From: Henriciella sp.
GTDB lineage: Bacteria; Pseudomonadota; Alphaproteobacteria; Caulobacterales; Hyphomonadaceae
NCBI GenBank assembly: GCA_013213785.1
Contig: JABSPZ010000007.1
Coordinates: forward strand, 62,001 to 126,000
DNA length: 64,000 bases
Direction: 5' to 3'
The notes under the pieces were generated by a model. It made no database searches. It was not told where the DNA came from and saw nothing but the letters and a program-made list of their open reading frames with translations. Below are positions 42,721 to 51,880 of this stretch, piece by piece. The position numbers and the translations under genes are program-made. Position 1 is the stretch's first letter; the number at the start of each line of letters is the position of its first letter.

Positions 42721-45555
42721 CTAATTTGGGGTCTGAACGATCTGGACCACATACTTATCGGTCATGACATTATCAGAGCGCGCTATAACGATGATCGTGT
42801 CCCCATTATCCGAGAAAAAAGCTTTATCGATGACCGGCTCAAGATTTGTCGGATCGATAAACAAGGGCTCGACGCCTACCGTTTGTGTCGTTTGGAAGGT
42901 TGTATCTGTCAGCAAAACCAAGGTGTTTGATGACAGGGTCAGCCAGCGCTCGGCCGCGCTTGAGTGATCCGCCCATTCTGGACGAATTCCGTCCGCGAGC
43001 GTATCGACATAAACCATTTCCAAGTTCGGATCATCTGACGACCGAAAGACGTGTCCGCCAGCCACAAGAAGGCGATTGCCTTGTTCATTGATCCATAGGT
43101 TCCCAGACATTGCGTATTCGCCATGATACGGGGAATCGTTGCTGGTGATGTTATCAATATCGCCGACAGTCCAGCGCTCGATATCGCTTGGGCTGAGCCC
43201 ACGATCTGCTGCGTACAAGCGTCCGCCCGCAGGATGCATTCGAACTTGAGAACCGGCCCTCGCACCGAAAGCCGATCTCACTCGATCGGTGTTAAAATCG
43301 AGCGCATACAAAGACACCCATTGATCACGATTTGGGATAACGAAAGCGATCGGGCGATCATCAACGACGATATCCCCCCAATCCGCTGAATACTCTTGCG
43401 TATCCATCAAAACAGCTTGCGGTCCGCTTAGGGCAATCAAACTCGCTAATCCAGAATGCGAGACCGCCGCATAATCGCCATCGGGAGAGACATCAACGCG
43501 CTCACCGATCCGGGGAAGCGTGACAACTTGCTCGGAGAAGTCGTGCAAATCGACGATCCGAAGACTCTCCGTCTCAGAGGACGTGTAGATAATCCGATTT
43601 AGGACTTTGTTGTAAACGATGTCAGACGGAGTGCCGATGAGCCTAAATTGTAAGCCTTCGTTTGGCTCAACCACGCGGACGGAGACTGTCACAGGCGCAG
43701 CAGCGCGTTCACCATCAGATACAACCAGTGAAAAAACATAATCGCCTGCAACCACCGGATTGAAGTCAATCGATGGGCTTTCCGTATCCGTGAGTATGAT
43801 CGAGCTCATGCTTGGTTCGCTATCTAGCGTCCAAGAGAATTGAAGGTCCGCGCCCTCAGGATCTGAACTTGCGCTCGCATCGATTGATATCGTGCCCCCC
43901 ACGCGTCCAGCAACGCTCGCGGGCACAACAACATCTGGCGGGAAATCCAGTAAATCTCGATCCACAAAACCACGTCTGAAGACAGCAAAGTTTTGAGGAT
44001 TTGTCGGATGGTCCTTGGCGAATATTCGGATCGTTTCAGTGGTCGAGTCAGACACGATATGGGTTGGAACCGTTGTCGCGCCCGATCCGGAAATCAGTTC
44101 CGGCATGTCCACAGAGGATAGAAACCGCCCGCTACTCCCATCATAAACGTTCAAAACACTGTCGCCATTGATGCGCTCTACCAAATACCATTGGTCGCTG
44201 GCTGAGCTGTAAGAGGCATGCAGAATCTCGCCTTGCCGCTCCAGCTGCATAAGAAACGTCATGTCCGTGGACTGCGTATCCGTCGAGCGAACAACGACGC
44301 CACTCGCAGCCAGGATCATCTCACCATTCTCTGCGATCCATAGATTACCGCTAAAAGGGTAGTCGCCATGATATGGCGAGTCATACGCTGAAACCAAACC
44401 ACCGCCGGCAACGTCATAGCGCTCGATATCACTCGGAGACACGTCTGTATTAGCCCCATAGATTTTCGTCCCATCTGGGTGCGGCTTTGCAACCGTCCGG
44501 TGTCGGACCAGACCACCTGTGCTCGATGTCTCTACCCCGGTTTCCGGATTGATACTGAGCGCCTGAACCCACTGCCCCGTTTGCGGGAACGTATGAATAA
44601 CGCCATCATTCCCTGCGGTAATATCTCCCGGCTGAATGGACACATCCCAAGGACCAAAGACACGCCCATCACTCATTCGAATGATGGAAACAGAGTCTAG
44701 GTGCGCAGCACCAATCCAAGAGCCGTTGGGCGAAACAGCAAGACTTGTGACGGTTTTGGAAAGACTGAACGTGTCTAAAACAGTGCCGCTCGCATCCACG
44801 GTGCGAACGCTCTGCTCTTCCGAGATCGCCAAAACATCGCCGTCCGCATCTGTTTCCAAATAGGTGAAACCAGACGCGATATCGTTCTGAACAAACTCTG
44901 TCACACCAAATGTCAGCGTTTCTGATATCGTTGCGTATCCATCGGTCACGTCGAGCGAAACGACATACTGTCCTGCGGCATCAAACGAGACTTCGGGCAC
45001 AGAACCATTGAATGAGGCAACAAGGTTCGATGAGCTAGGCGCAGACGTCACCGTCCACGAATAGGTTAGCGTGTGGCCATTTGGATCGCTGGACCCGGTT
45101 GGATTGAGCGTGACCGCTTGCCCGATCGCGAGACTGGTTTCCACCGTGTCGATTGAAACAACTGGCGCATCGTTCTGAAGACTGAGCGTAAGACTGTCGG
45201 AGGACGAGCCACCTCGACCATCTGTAACTGTGAGCTCAACCGAATAATCACCTGGCACGAGTGTTTGCAGAGTCGGCGTTGCCGTATTCGCATTATCGAT
45301 GGTCGCCGAGGCGCCGCTCGGTTGGGACCCGACCGTCCAAGCAAAACTTAGGGCGTCCCCATCGGGATCACTACTGGATGATCCATCGAGCGAAATGCCA
45401 TTAGACGACAGGCTCGCGTTAATATCCGCACCCGCTTGCGCAGTTGGTGGAGCATTGGATGAAGGGGGTGGGGGCGGCGTCGTGCTGCCACCACCCCCGC
45501 CACCACCGCACGAGGCGAGAATAATCGAAGCGAACGCAATGATTTGAGGTTTCAT
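42721..45555 (-). CDS. Large surface lipoprotein with PKD-like domains and an internal duplication
   Basis: A 944-residue lipoprotein: lipobox Leu-Ala-Ser-Cys (Cys16), then a seven-Gly run and a Pro-rich linker. Three PKD/Ig-like domains are visible: residues about 37-125 ('GSSSSDPDGDALSFAWTVGS'), 130-220 ('NPTGSSDPNGHTLTYSWTVT') and 545-635 ('ASASSDPEGADLQFSWTLDS'). Each of the two halves ends in a beta-propeller-like region; the block 'SPSDIER ... DSPYHG-Y--SGNLWI' recurs near residues 372 and 788. The propellers and PKD folds point to a cell-surface binding or adhesion role. No catalytic motif or partner is evident. Transcription starts in an AT-rich region shared with the dioxygenase gene. 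Confidence 0.85.
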   Translation of the reverse strand: MKPQIIAFASIILASCGGGGGGGSTTPPPPPSSNAPPTAQAGADINASLSSNGISLDGSSSSDPDGDALSFAWTVGSQPSGASATIDNANTATPTLQTLVPGDYSVELTVTDGRGGSSSDSLTLSLQNDAPVVSIDTVETSLAIGQAVTLNPTGSSDPNGHTLTYSWTVTSAPSSSNLVASFNGSVPEVSFDAAGQYVVSLDVTDGYATISETLTFGVTEFVQNDIASGFTYLETDADGDVLAISEEQSVRTVDASGTVLDTFSLSKTVTSLAVSPNGSWIGAAHLDSVSIIRMSDGRVFGPWDVSIQPGDITAGNDGVIHTFPQTGQWVQALSINPETGVETSSTGGLVRHRTVAKPHPDGTKIYGANTDVSPSDIERYDVAGGGLVSAYDSPYHGDYPFSGNLWIAENGEMILAASGVVVRSTDTQSTDMTFLMQLERQGEILHASYSSASDQWYLVERINGDSVLNVYDGSSGRFLSSVDMPELISGSGATTVPTHIVSDSTTETIRIFAKDHPTNPQNFAVFRRGFVDRDLLDFPPDVVVPASVAGRVGGTISIDASASSDPEGADLQFSWTLDSEPSMSSIILTDTESPSIDFNPVVAGDYVFSLVVSDGERAAAPVTVSVRVVEPNEGLQFRLIGTPSDIVYNKVLNRIIYTSSETESLRIVDLHDFSEQVVTLPRIGERVDVSPDGDYAAVSHSGLASLIALSGPQAVLMDTQEYSADWGDIVVDDRPIAFVIPNRDQWVSLYALDFNTDRVRSAFGARAGSQVRMHPAGGRLYAADRGLSPSDIERWTVGDIDNITSNDSPYHGEYAMSGNLWINEQGNRLLVAGGHVFRSSDDPNLEMVYVDTLADGIRPEWADHSSAAERWLTLSSNTLVLLTDTTFQTTQTVGVEPLFIDPTNLEPVIDKAFFSDNGDTIIVIARSDNVMTDKYVVQIVQTPN

Positions 45556-45893
45556 CTGAAGGGTGCTCGGCGTGACTCTATGCTAAGCTTTATTCCATAG
45601 AACACTTCTCATTTGAGAATCAATATTACCCGATCCCTTTGGTTGAAATAAAAATCCACAGAATATAAAAATATATAAATTACAATTATTTATGCAGAAC
45701 ATCACCATCGGCTAAGATTATGAGGTAAAAGTCGAAGCGCCCTTGATGTCGATTTCCACACACGACCCTGCTCTCCGCCGTCCCACATTTCCAGCGTCTC
45801 AATTCACGCGGCTCACGTCTCAAAACCTTGGCATCCCTCCGTCTTTTTGTTTCAGTATAAAAAAACACCCGGAACCGGGGACGGGAGGAAAAC
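45556..45893. other. AT-rich divergent intergenic region
   Basis: This 338-base gap separates the PKD lipoprotein and the dioxygenase gene. Bases 45600-45700 are markedly AT-rich, with an imperfect TTCTC...GAGAA dyad, and probably hold both promoters. The remainder contains a short minus-strand frame with an Arg-rich, low-complexity product that I do not accept as a gene. Confidence 0.5.
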
Positions 45894-46742
45894 ATGGCAC
45901 TTACGATTACCCCTAGCGATCAAGCTTGCGGCGCTGAGGTTACAGGCATTGATCTGACCCAAGACTTAGACGCCAGCACCATCGATGAGATCCGCGCCGC
46001 ATGGCTCGAACATCTCGTTCTATCTTTCCCTGATCAAAAGCTCAGCGATGATGATCTAGAACGGTTCACGCTCTATTTCGGGCCATTTGGGCATGATCCC
46101 TATATCGCGCCGATCGAGGGGCGTGACCATGTGATCGCGGTAAAACGTATGGCGAATGAGACCTCGCCGATCTTTGCTGAGACATGGCACTCTGACTGGA
46201 GCTTTCAGGAAACCCCACCTGCGGGAACTTGCCTGTTTGGGATCACGATTCCACCCGAAGGCGGCGACACGCTGTTCGCCAATCAGCAAAAAGCTTGGGA
46301 GGAGATGCCAGACGAGCTCCGCGCGCGGTGCCAGGGAAAGAAAGCGATCCATTCTGCTGCCCTCGGCTACAGCAAAGGCGGTCTCTATGGCGAGGGTGAC
46401 GCCGATGATCGCAGTATGGACATCATCCATTCTGACGAGGCCTTGGCGACGCATACGCATGACCTCATCCGCGAGCACCCAGAGACGGGCCGCGAGGCGA
46501 TCTATAATTCAGCCGCTTATGTGATTGGATATGAAGACATGCCGGACGAAGAGTCTCGCGCTCTGATGATGGACCTCTATCACTGGCAAACCCGGCCCGA
46601 GTTTCAGTACCGCCACAAATGGCAGCCGAATATGCTGATCATGTGGGACAATCGGTCTTTGTTGCACATGGCCACCGGCGGCTATGCGGGCCATGACCGG
46701 CTCCTGCACCGAACGACGATTGGGGAACGGGTAGCGGGTTAG
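45894..46742 (+). CDS. TauD/TfdA-family Fe(II)/2-oxoglutarate dioxygenase
   Basis: The 282-residue oxygenase couples 2-oxoglutarate decarboxylation to oxidation of an organic substrate. The iron facial triad is His-x-Asp in ETWHSDWSF and a distal His near the end (DRLLHRTTI). The 2-oxoglutarate Arg is in the closing segment HRTTIGER. The N-terminus 'CGAEVTGIDLTQDLDASTID' is typical of TauD-like enzymes. Taurine, 2,4-D-like or other sulfonate/aryl substrates cannot be distinguished. GGGAGG precedes the ATG. No transporter genes adjoin. Confidence 0.92.
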   Translation: MALTITPSDQACGAEVTGIDLTQDLDASTIDEIRAAWLEHLVLSFPDQKLSDDDLERFTLYFGPFGHDPYIAPIEGRDHVIAVKRMANETSPIFAETWHSDWSFQETPPAGTCLFGITIPPEGGDTLFANQQKAWEEMPDELRARCQGKKAIHSAALGYSKGGLYGEGDADDRSMDIIHSDEALATHTHDLIREHPETGREAIYNSAAYVIGYEDMPDEESRALMMDLYHWQTRPEFQYRHKWQPNMLIMWDNRSLLHMATGGYAGHDRLLHRTTIGERVAG

Positions 46743-46748
46743 CCCCAC

Positions 46749-47225
46749 ATGATGCTCAGGTTCTTCAGTCTTTCGATTTGTTTCTTCATAACGACCACAG
46801 ATATGCTTCACGCTCAGGACGAGGGAACAAAACTCGAAGTGCTCAAGACGTGGCAACCGACAGTAGAAGCCTGCAGCTCTTCGACTGCCGAAACCGTATC
46901 ATTGGATGACCTGCTACAGACGCCAGATGTCTATCAAGGTAAATGTGTGCGAACGGAAGGTTTTTTCGTCGCAGGAGCATTATTCATAAAAGAACGCGAT
47001 ATTCGACGAGAATTTCCTGCTCAGAATGAGGCCAGCGCTGATCGTCGACTGGGAGTGTACTCTGGACAAGAGCAGTCAGCTAAACTGAGGCGCGCTAGCG
47101 GGAAAAAGGTCGATGTGATTGGGCTTGTATCGCACTGTGCTTCGCTGCGGACTGAAGATACTGTAATGGTCATGGGTTACTGCCACTACACTGACGGTCC
47201 CGTCATAGGTCTAGCATTGGATTAA
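46749..47225 (+). CDS. Secreted hypothetical protein
   Basis: A 158-residue product with a signal peptide (about residues 1-22, cleavage near Leu-His-Ala-Gln). The mature region includes 'LDDLLQTPDVYQGKCVRTEG', an OB-fold-like beta pattern, and four Cys in total, suggesting disulfide bonds. It begins six bases after the dioxygenase stop and could be cotranscribed, although the ribosome-binding site is weak. No named family. Confidence 0.65.
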   Translation: MMLRFFSLSICFFITTTDMLHAQDEGTKLEVLKTWQPTVEACSSSTAETVSLDDLLQTPDVYQGKCVRTEGFFVAGALFIKERDIRREFPAQNEASADRRLGVYSGQEQSAKLRRASGKKVDVIGLVSHCASLRTEDTVMVMGYCHYTDGPVIGLALD

Positions 47226-47286
47226 GGAGGCCTCATTGCCTATCAATATCTGCCTTAACTCTGAAATCCTAGCGAGAGCGTAGCGC

Positions 47287-47430
47287 CTAGTCTTCGTCCT
47301 CGACCATGTCGGCCCAGAAGACGTCCGCGCTGGTGCGGATCGCTTCGATCAAAATAAAGAAGACTGCTACGGAGAGCACCCACCATGCTGTGCTGGATTG
47401 CCCAGCCCAATTCACCATCGTTTCAATCAT
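47287..47430 (-). CDS. Small single-pass membrane protein
   Basis: A 47-residue product starting MIETMVNWAGQSS, with one membrane helix (about 14-33, TAWWVLSVAVFFILIEAIR) and an acidic C-terminal tail ending Glu-Asp-Glu-Asp. The start is chosen because GAGG lies six bases upstream of this ATG; an open frame extends 16 codons further. No family recognised. It is divergent from the HD hydrolase gene. Confidence 0.5.
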   Translation of the reverse strand: MIETMVNWAGQSSTAWWVLSVAVFFILIEAIRTSADVFWADMVEDED

Positions 47431-47581
47431 CACCATGCCTCGGTCTTGCGCCGTCGATGAGATGAATATGACGTCCACCTCTTAACGAGAGCTGAGTCAA
47501 ATTCGGCACAGGTGAGGCAATTCGTAATCAAAATGGCCCTATTTCTTTACGCCTGACCCATTTTGCGCAATCAGGAGGCGA

Positions 47582-48202
47582 ATGATTACCAGAACGTCTT
47601 CTCGCAAACCTCCGGCGCGTGTTTGGCAACGAATGTTGTCAGGACGCCGTCTCGATTTGTTGGACCCCTCGCCCATGGATGTCGAAGTCGAAGACATCGC
47701 CCACGGCCTTGCCCGCGTCGCCCGGTGGAACGGACAGACCAAAGGCGCACATGCGTTTTCGGTCGCCCAGCATAGTGTCATCGTTGAAGCGCTTTGCGTG
47801 CAGATCGAGCCGCGCCTGGACCCAAAGTCACGCTTACTTGCCCTCCTGCATGATGCCCCGGAATATGTGATTGGGGATATGATCTCGCCATTCAAAGCCG
47901 TGCTGGGTGATGGCTACAAGGATATTGAGGCACGCCTGTCTTATGCGATCCATGCCCGCTTTGGCCTGCCCGCAGAAACGCCCGCCAGCCTGAAACGCCT
48001 GATCAAGAAGGCGGACAATATTTGTGCCTGGTTTGAAGCGACGCAGCTGGCAGGATTTTCGGTTGCGGAATCTGATCGCTTTTTCGGCCACCCGCCCCGC
48101 GGCATCGAGTTGCAACTCAACCCTCAACCGACCGAACAAGCGCAAGCCGAATTTATCGGGCGCACTGTTGCGCTCCTGGCGGACATTGAGGCGCCTGCAT
48201 GA
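47582..48202 (+). CDS. HD-domain phosphohydrolase (YfbR-like)
   Basis: A 206-residue HD-superfamily hydrolase. Metal-binding residues are visible: His in FSVAQHSVIV, the HD pair in 'LLALLHDAPEYVIGDMISPF', and a later Asp in KKADNICAWFEA. The order resembles YfbR-type 5'-deoxynucleotidases, so nucleotide dephosphorylation is likely but not proven. AGGAGG precedes the ATG. The stop overlaps the start of the NrtR-like regulator by four bases, tying the enzyme to NAD or nucleotide metabolism. Confidence 0.87.
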   Translation: MITRTSSRKPPARVWQRMLSGRRLDLLDPSPMDVEVEDIAHGLARVARWNGQTKGAHAFSVAQHSVIVEALCVQIEPRLDPKSRLLALLHDAPEYVIGDMISPFKAVLGDGYKDIEARLSYAIHARFGLPAETPASLKRLIKKADNICAWFEATQLAGFSVAESDRFFGHPPRGIELQLNPQPTEQAQAEFIGRTVALLADIEAPA

Positions 48203-49134
48203 GCCTGCTGATTGGCTTGTCGGTTGTGATCGTCGCCTATGATGGCGAGAAGCCGCGCGTGCTGACCTCGCGTCGGGAAGGCGGCCTGCTGGCGTTGCCC
48301 TTCGGCGCCTTTGATCCGAGCGAGCACCGCACGTTCGAACTCGCTCTGCGCGGCTGGGTGAAGGAACAAACGGGTTTCCAGCTCGGCTATGTTGAGCAGC
48401 TCTATACGTTTGGCGATCGTGACCGCGAAAGCCCGGAAGCAACCCTGCTGGATGCACCGCAGGATGCGCGCGTGGTCAGTGTCGGATACCTCGCTCTGAC
48501 CCCGGAAGCGGAACGTTTACCCGAAGCCTTTGAAGCGCGATGGCGCGGATGGTATCGTCACTTCCCCTGGGAGGATCGCCGCGCCGGTCGCCCGGGCATC
48601 ATCGACGAGGTGATCTCGCCCAAATTGTCGACCTGGGCTGCGGGAAACCCAGATCGGCTTTCACGAGCAGAGAGCGCGTTTGGTCTATCTGGAAATGACT
48701 GGCCGGATGAAGCCGTCCTGGAGCGCTATGAACTCCTCTATGAAGCAGGTTTGGTGGCTGAATGCGCGCGCGATCAGGGACTGCCTCTGCCAGAGGTTCA
48801 GCTCGGCGATCCTATGGCATCTGATCACCGCCGCATCTTGGCGACGGCGATGGGACGCCTCCGTTCCAAGATCAAATATCGGCCGGTTGCGTTCGAGCTT
48901 ATGCCGGAACGATTTACACTGACCGCCCTGCAAAGCACCGTCGAAGCCATCCTCGGCCAAAAGCTGCACAAACAAAACTTCCGCCGCGCTCTGGACCGCA
49001 CGGGCTTTGTTGAGGGCACTGGCGAAATGGAAAGCAGCACGGGTGGACGGCCCGCTGAACTGTTCCGTTTCAAACGCGAAGCCTTGCGCAAGACCGGCGC
49101 CCGCGGCCTCACCGCCCCGCTTTTGAAAGGCTGA
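48199..49134 (+). CDS. NrtR-like Nudix-fold transcription regulator
   Basis: A 311-residue protein with an N-terminal Nudix fold (VVIVAYDGEKPRVLTSRREG) lacking the catalytic Glu-rich Nudix box: 'LALRGWVKEQTGFQLGYVEQ' replaces GxxxxxExxxxREUxEExGU. The C-terminal winged helix reads 'FTLTALQSTVEAILGQKLHK', QNFRRALDRTGFVEGTGE and GGRPAELFRFKRE, which is characteristic of NrtR repressors controlling NAD synthesis in response to ADP-ribose. It is the second gene of a pair with the HD hydrolase (ATGA overlap). Its 3' end overlaps the convergent rhomboid gene by 26 bases. Confidence 0.87.
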   Translation: MSLLIGLSVVIVAYDGEKPRVLTSRREGGLLALPFGAFDPSEHRTFELALRGWVKEQTGFQLGYVEQLYTFGDRDRESPEATLLDAPQDARVVSVGYLALTPEAERLPEAFEARWRGWYRHFPWEDRRAGRPGIIDEVISPKLSTWAAGNPDRLSRAESAFGLSGNDWPDEAVLERYELLYEAGLVAECARDQGLPLPEVQLGDPMASDHRRILATAMGRLRSKIKYRPVAFELMPERFTLTALQSTVEAILGQKLHKQNFRRALDRTGFVEGTGEMESSTGGRPAELFRFKREALRKTGARGLTAPLLKG

Positions 49135-49771
49135 GAAACACCGGAAAACTGAAGCCCGCAACAAGACCGCCCAAGTGTGCGGCCCAGGCGATGCTCATGA
49201 TGCCAATGTCGCCGCCGAGAAAGGCGAGAACGATATTGATCAGGATCCAAGGCACGCTCATCGACCACGCGCCTTTATAGCCATCGCGGATATAGCCGAC
49301 CGCTGGTAGCAATCCCGAAATCGCGGACGATGCACCAATTGCGATGCCGTCTTGCGCTTCGATTGCGTACCATAGCATTTGCGCGAGGCCGCCGCCAATG
49401 GCGCAGACTGCGAAGAAGGCCAAAAATAAGAGCGACGCATAGAGGGACTTGCCGAGCGCTTGCGCAATGATCGGTCCGATCGCGATCAACATCGCCATGT
49501 TCAGAAGCAAGTGGAATGATCCGCCGTGCAGAAACGTGTGCAAGACATAAGGCGCGAAATCGCCCCAGGGCCGAAACACGTTTTCGAAGCCTGGCCCACC
49601 CGCAATCGCGCCCACAGAAAACATCCAGTCTTCTAGCTCAGGCGACACGTTAAACTGAATCAAAGAGACCGCCACGATCGCGCCCGTGAGCACGAGAATA
49701 ACCGTTGGAAATCCCTTGCGAAAAATCGGTGGTTTCTCAGGGAGGTCTGTCGGATCATTATAGACTTGCAT
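49109..49771 (-). CDS. Rhomboid-family intramembrane serine protease
   Basis: The 220-residue membrane protein has six helices. The catalytic Ser lies in GASSAISGLLPA (GxSx motif in helix 4) and the His in AWAAHLGGLVAGF (helix 6). The first loop contains the rhomboid segment 'YVLHTFLHGGSFHLLLNMAM' with conserved His and Asn. It cleaves membrane helices of unknown substrates. N-terminal cytosolic segment of about 20 residues. Confidence 0.93.
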   Translation of the reverse strand: MQVYNDPTDLPEKPPIFRKGFPTVILVLTGAIVAVSLIQFNVSPELEDWMFSVGAIAGGPGFENVFRPWGDFAPYVLHTFLHGGSFHLLLNMAMLIAIGPIIAQALGKSLYASLLFLAFFAVCAIGGGLAQMLWYAIEAQDGIAIGASSAISGLLPAVGYIRDGYKGAWSMSVPWILINIVLAFLGGDIGIMSIAWAAHLGGLVAGFSFPVFLSLSKAGR

Positions 49772-49866
49772 GCCTTACATATGGCGACGAACGCAGCCCG
49801 CACCAGTCCCTATTTGCCGCCACGTGATGGCTTGACCTAGCGGGGCGCGCGGCCACGATCACGCGC

Positions 49867-51036
49867 ATGACTTTGACATTCGATACCCTTCGCCCGCCTT
49901 GTCCTCATATGGACGATACCCATGCCGAATGGCGCCGCTCCGTCCGCGGCTTCGTCGATAAAGAGATCATGCCCTTCGTCGATGAATGGGAAGACGCCGG
50001 ACGAATCCCTCGCGAGCTCTTTAAAAAAGCGAAGCAAGCAGGACTGCTCGGCATCGGATATCCAACTGAATATGGCGGCGAAGGCACCGAGTTCGATCGT
50101 TTCCATGGCATTGTGACGTCAGAAGAGCTCGCTCGGATTGGCGCGGGCGGTATCTCGTCTGCTTTGATGATCCACGGCATCGGCTTGCCGCCCATCATGG
50201 CACTCGGCAGCGAGGAAATGAAAACCGAGATCGGGCGCAAAGTCCTGTCCGGCGAAAAACAGATCAGTCTCGGGATCACAGAACCATCAGCTGGTTCAGA
50301 CGTCGCCCAGCTAAAAACCAAAGCTGTTAAAGACGGCAATGGCTGGCGCGTGAACGGCTCCAAAACTTACATCACCGGAGGCATGACCTCGAAATGGCTG
50401 ACCACAGCTGTGCGAACGGGCGGTGAAGGTATGGGCGGAATTTCGCTCCTGCTAATTGATCTTGAAAGCGACGGCGTCAGCCGCACAGAACTGCCAAAGC
50501 AAGGCTGGTGGGCGTCTGATACGGCGACCATCCATTTCGATGATGTTTTTGTACCGGCCGAAAATTTGATCGGCGAACAGGACAAAGGCTTCTACGGCAT
50601 CATGGCGAACTTTAATGGCGAGCGTCTCGGCATGGCGGCGCAGGCCGCAGCATCTGCACGGGTCTGCGCTGAAGAAGCTGCCGCTTGGGCGCAGGAACGT
50701 AAAACGTTCGGCAAACGCCTCGCCGACCACCAGGTGATCCGCCACAAATTGGCAAGCATGGCGCAGCGCATTTGGGCCACGACCACGATGCTCGATACGT
50801 ATGCTTGGCATGTTCAAAACGGAAATACGCCGGTCGCTGAACTCGCCATGCTGAAAGTCCAAGCGACAGAGACTTTGGAATTCTGTGCGCGAGAAGCCAT
50901 GCAGATCCTTGGCGGCGCGGGCTTCATTCGCGGTCACCGCGTTGAGCGCATCTATCGCGAAGTCCGCGTCATGGCGATTGGTGGCGGCTCGGAAGAGATC
51001 ATGCGCGACCTCGCCGCAAGACAACTTTCAGTCTAA
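49867..51036 (+). CDS. Acyl-CoA dehydrogenase
   Basis: FAD-dependent dehydrogenase of 389 residues acting on an acyl-CoA. Segments of the family: 'EYGGEGTEFDRFHGIVTSEE', ISLGITEPSAGSDVAQLKTKA (FAD contact), 'GSKTYITGGMTSKWLTTAVR', 'ERKTFGKRLADHQVIRHKLA' and 'QILGGAGFIRGHRVERIYRE' followed by GGGSEEIMRDLAAR. The Glu base cannot be fixed by eye because its position varies among subfamilies. It is followed at 22 bases by two SDR genes, so the three probably form a lipid or hydroxy-acid catabolic unit. Confidence 0.93.
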   Translation: MTLTFDTLRPPCPHMDDTHAEWRRSVRGFVDKEIMPFVDEWEDAGRIPRELFKKAKQAGLLGIGYPTEYGGEGTEFDRFHGIVTSEELARIGAGGISSALMIHGIGLPPIMALGSEEMKTEIGRKVLSGEKQISLGITEPSAGSDVAQLKTKAVKDGNGWRVNGSKTYITGGMTSKWLTTAVRTGGEGMGGISLLLIDLESDGVSRTELPKQGWWASDTATIHFDDVFVPAENLIGEQDKGFYGIMANFNGERLGMAAQAAASARVCAEEAAAWAQERKTFGKRLADHQVIRHKLASMAQRIWATTTMLDTYAWHVQNGNTPVAELAMLKVQATETLEFCAREAMQILGGAGFIRGHRVERIYREVRVMAIGGGSEEIMRDLAARQLSV

Positions 51037-51058
51037 GCTCCAAGGTGGGAGGAACGGT

Positions 51059-51880
51059 ATGGATAGTTTCAAAGATAAGACCGTCATCATTACAGGCGGC
51101 GCAACCGGCATCGGCTTTGGCCTCGCGAAACGCTTTGGCAGCGAAGGTGCGAAGATAGTTATCGGCGAACCTCGCCAAGACAAGCTCGACGAGGCGATCG
51201 CGGAACTTAAAAGGCTCGGCATCGACGCCGCCGCCATGGTCATGGATGTGACCGATCCGAAAAGCATGGAAGCCTTTGCGGACTTCGCCTGGGAGACCTA
51301 TGGCGGAGGCCACGTTCTGATCAACAATGCGGGCATTGCGACAGGACGCGCACCGATGGTCGACGTTCCACTGGAAGACTTGCACAGATTGATGAACGTC
51401 AACTTCTTCGGCGTTTGGCATGGCGCAGCGATCTTCGGCAAGCGAATGATTGTGCAAGGAGTGCCTGCGGCGATCTATAATCTCGCGTCGGAGAATGCAT
51501 TCTTCAACGCCGTCCAAAACAGCGCGCCTTACATCGCCTCTAAGCACGCCGTGCGAGGCCTAACCGAGGCGATGCGCGATGAATTCCCAGACCATATTCA
51601 AGTTGGCATGATCGTTCCTGGCTTCGTGGCCTCTGACATGACAAAGGGCGTCCAACAATTTGCCATGGATGCGGATACATTCGCCGAGAAAGTCGTCGAG
51701 CAAATCCGCGCGGGCGAGTTTTATGTGGTCACCCATTCCTACAACATGGTGCGGATTAAACCGATCCATGATGAGATCCATGACGCTTATGCTCGCAACG
51801 CTCCGCGCTATGACGGCGATGAAGAGTATGACGTGCCGACCTTGCTCGCGAGGTTGAGCGCTGGGAGGGATGACGCATGA
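51059..51880 (+). CDS. Short-chain dehydrogenase/reductase
   Basis: A 273-residue SDR with NAD(P) motif TGGATGIGFGLA (residues 12-23), NNAG (LINNAGIA), catalytic Ser in NLASENAF and YxxxK in YIASKHA. The Tyr/Lys pair and the cofactor loop show a complete active site. The start follows GGGAGGAACGGT; earlier frame extension is ignored. The stop overlaps the next SDR gene (ATGA). A paralogue follows immediately, so this may act on adjacent substrates or as part of a tandem duplication. Confidence 0.92.
   Translation: MDSFKDKTVIITGGATGIGFGLAKRFGSEGAKIVIGEPRQDKLDEAIAELKRLGIDAAAMVMDVTDPKSMEAFADFAWETYGGGHVLINNAGIATGRAPMVDVPLEDLHRLMNVNFFGVWHGAAIFGKRMIVQGVPAAIYNLASENAFFNAVQNSAPYIASKHAVRGLTEAMRDEFPDHIQVGMIVPGFVASDMTKGVQQFAMDADTFAEKVVEQIRAGEFYVVTHSYNMVRIKPIHDEIHDAYARNAPRYDGDEEYDVPTLLARLSAGRDDA

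Noticed and set aside
45686-45895. 69-codon minus-strand frame in the AT-rich gap before the dioxygenase gene
   Set aside because: Arg-rich low-complexity product, no ribosome-binding site, overlaps the start and ribosome-binding site of the dioxygenase gene.
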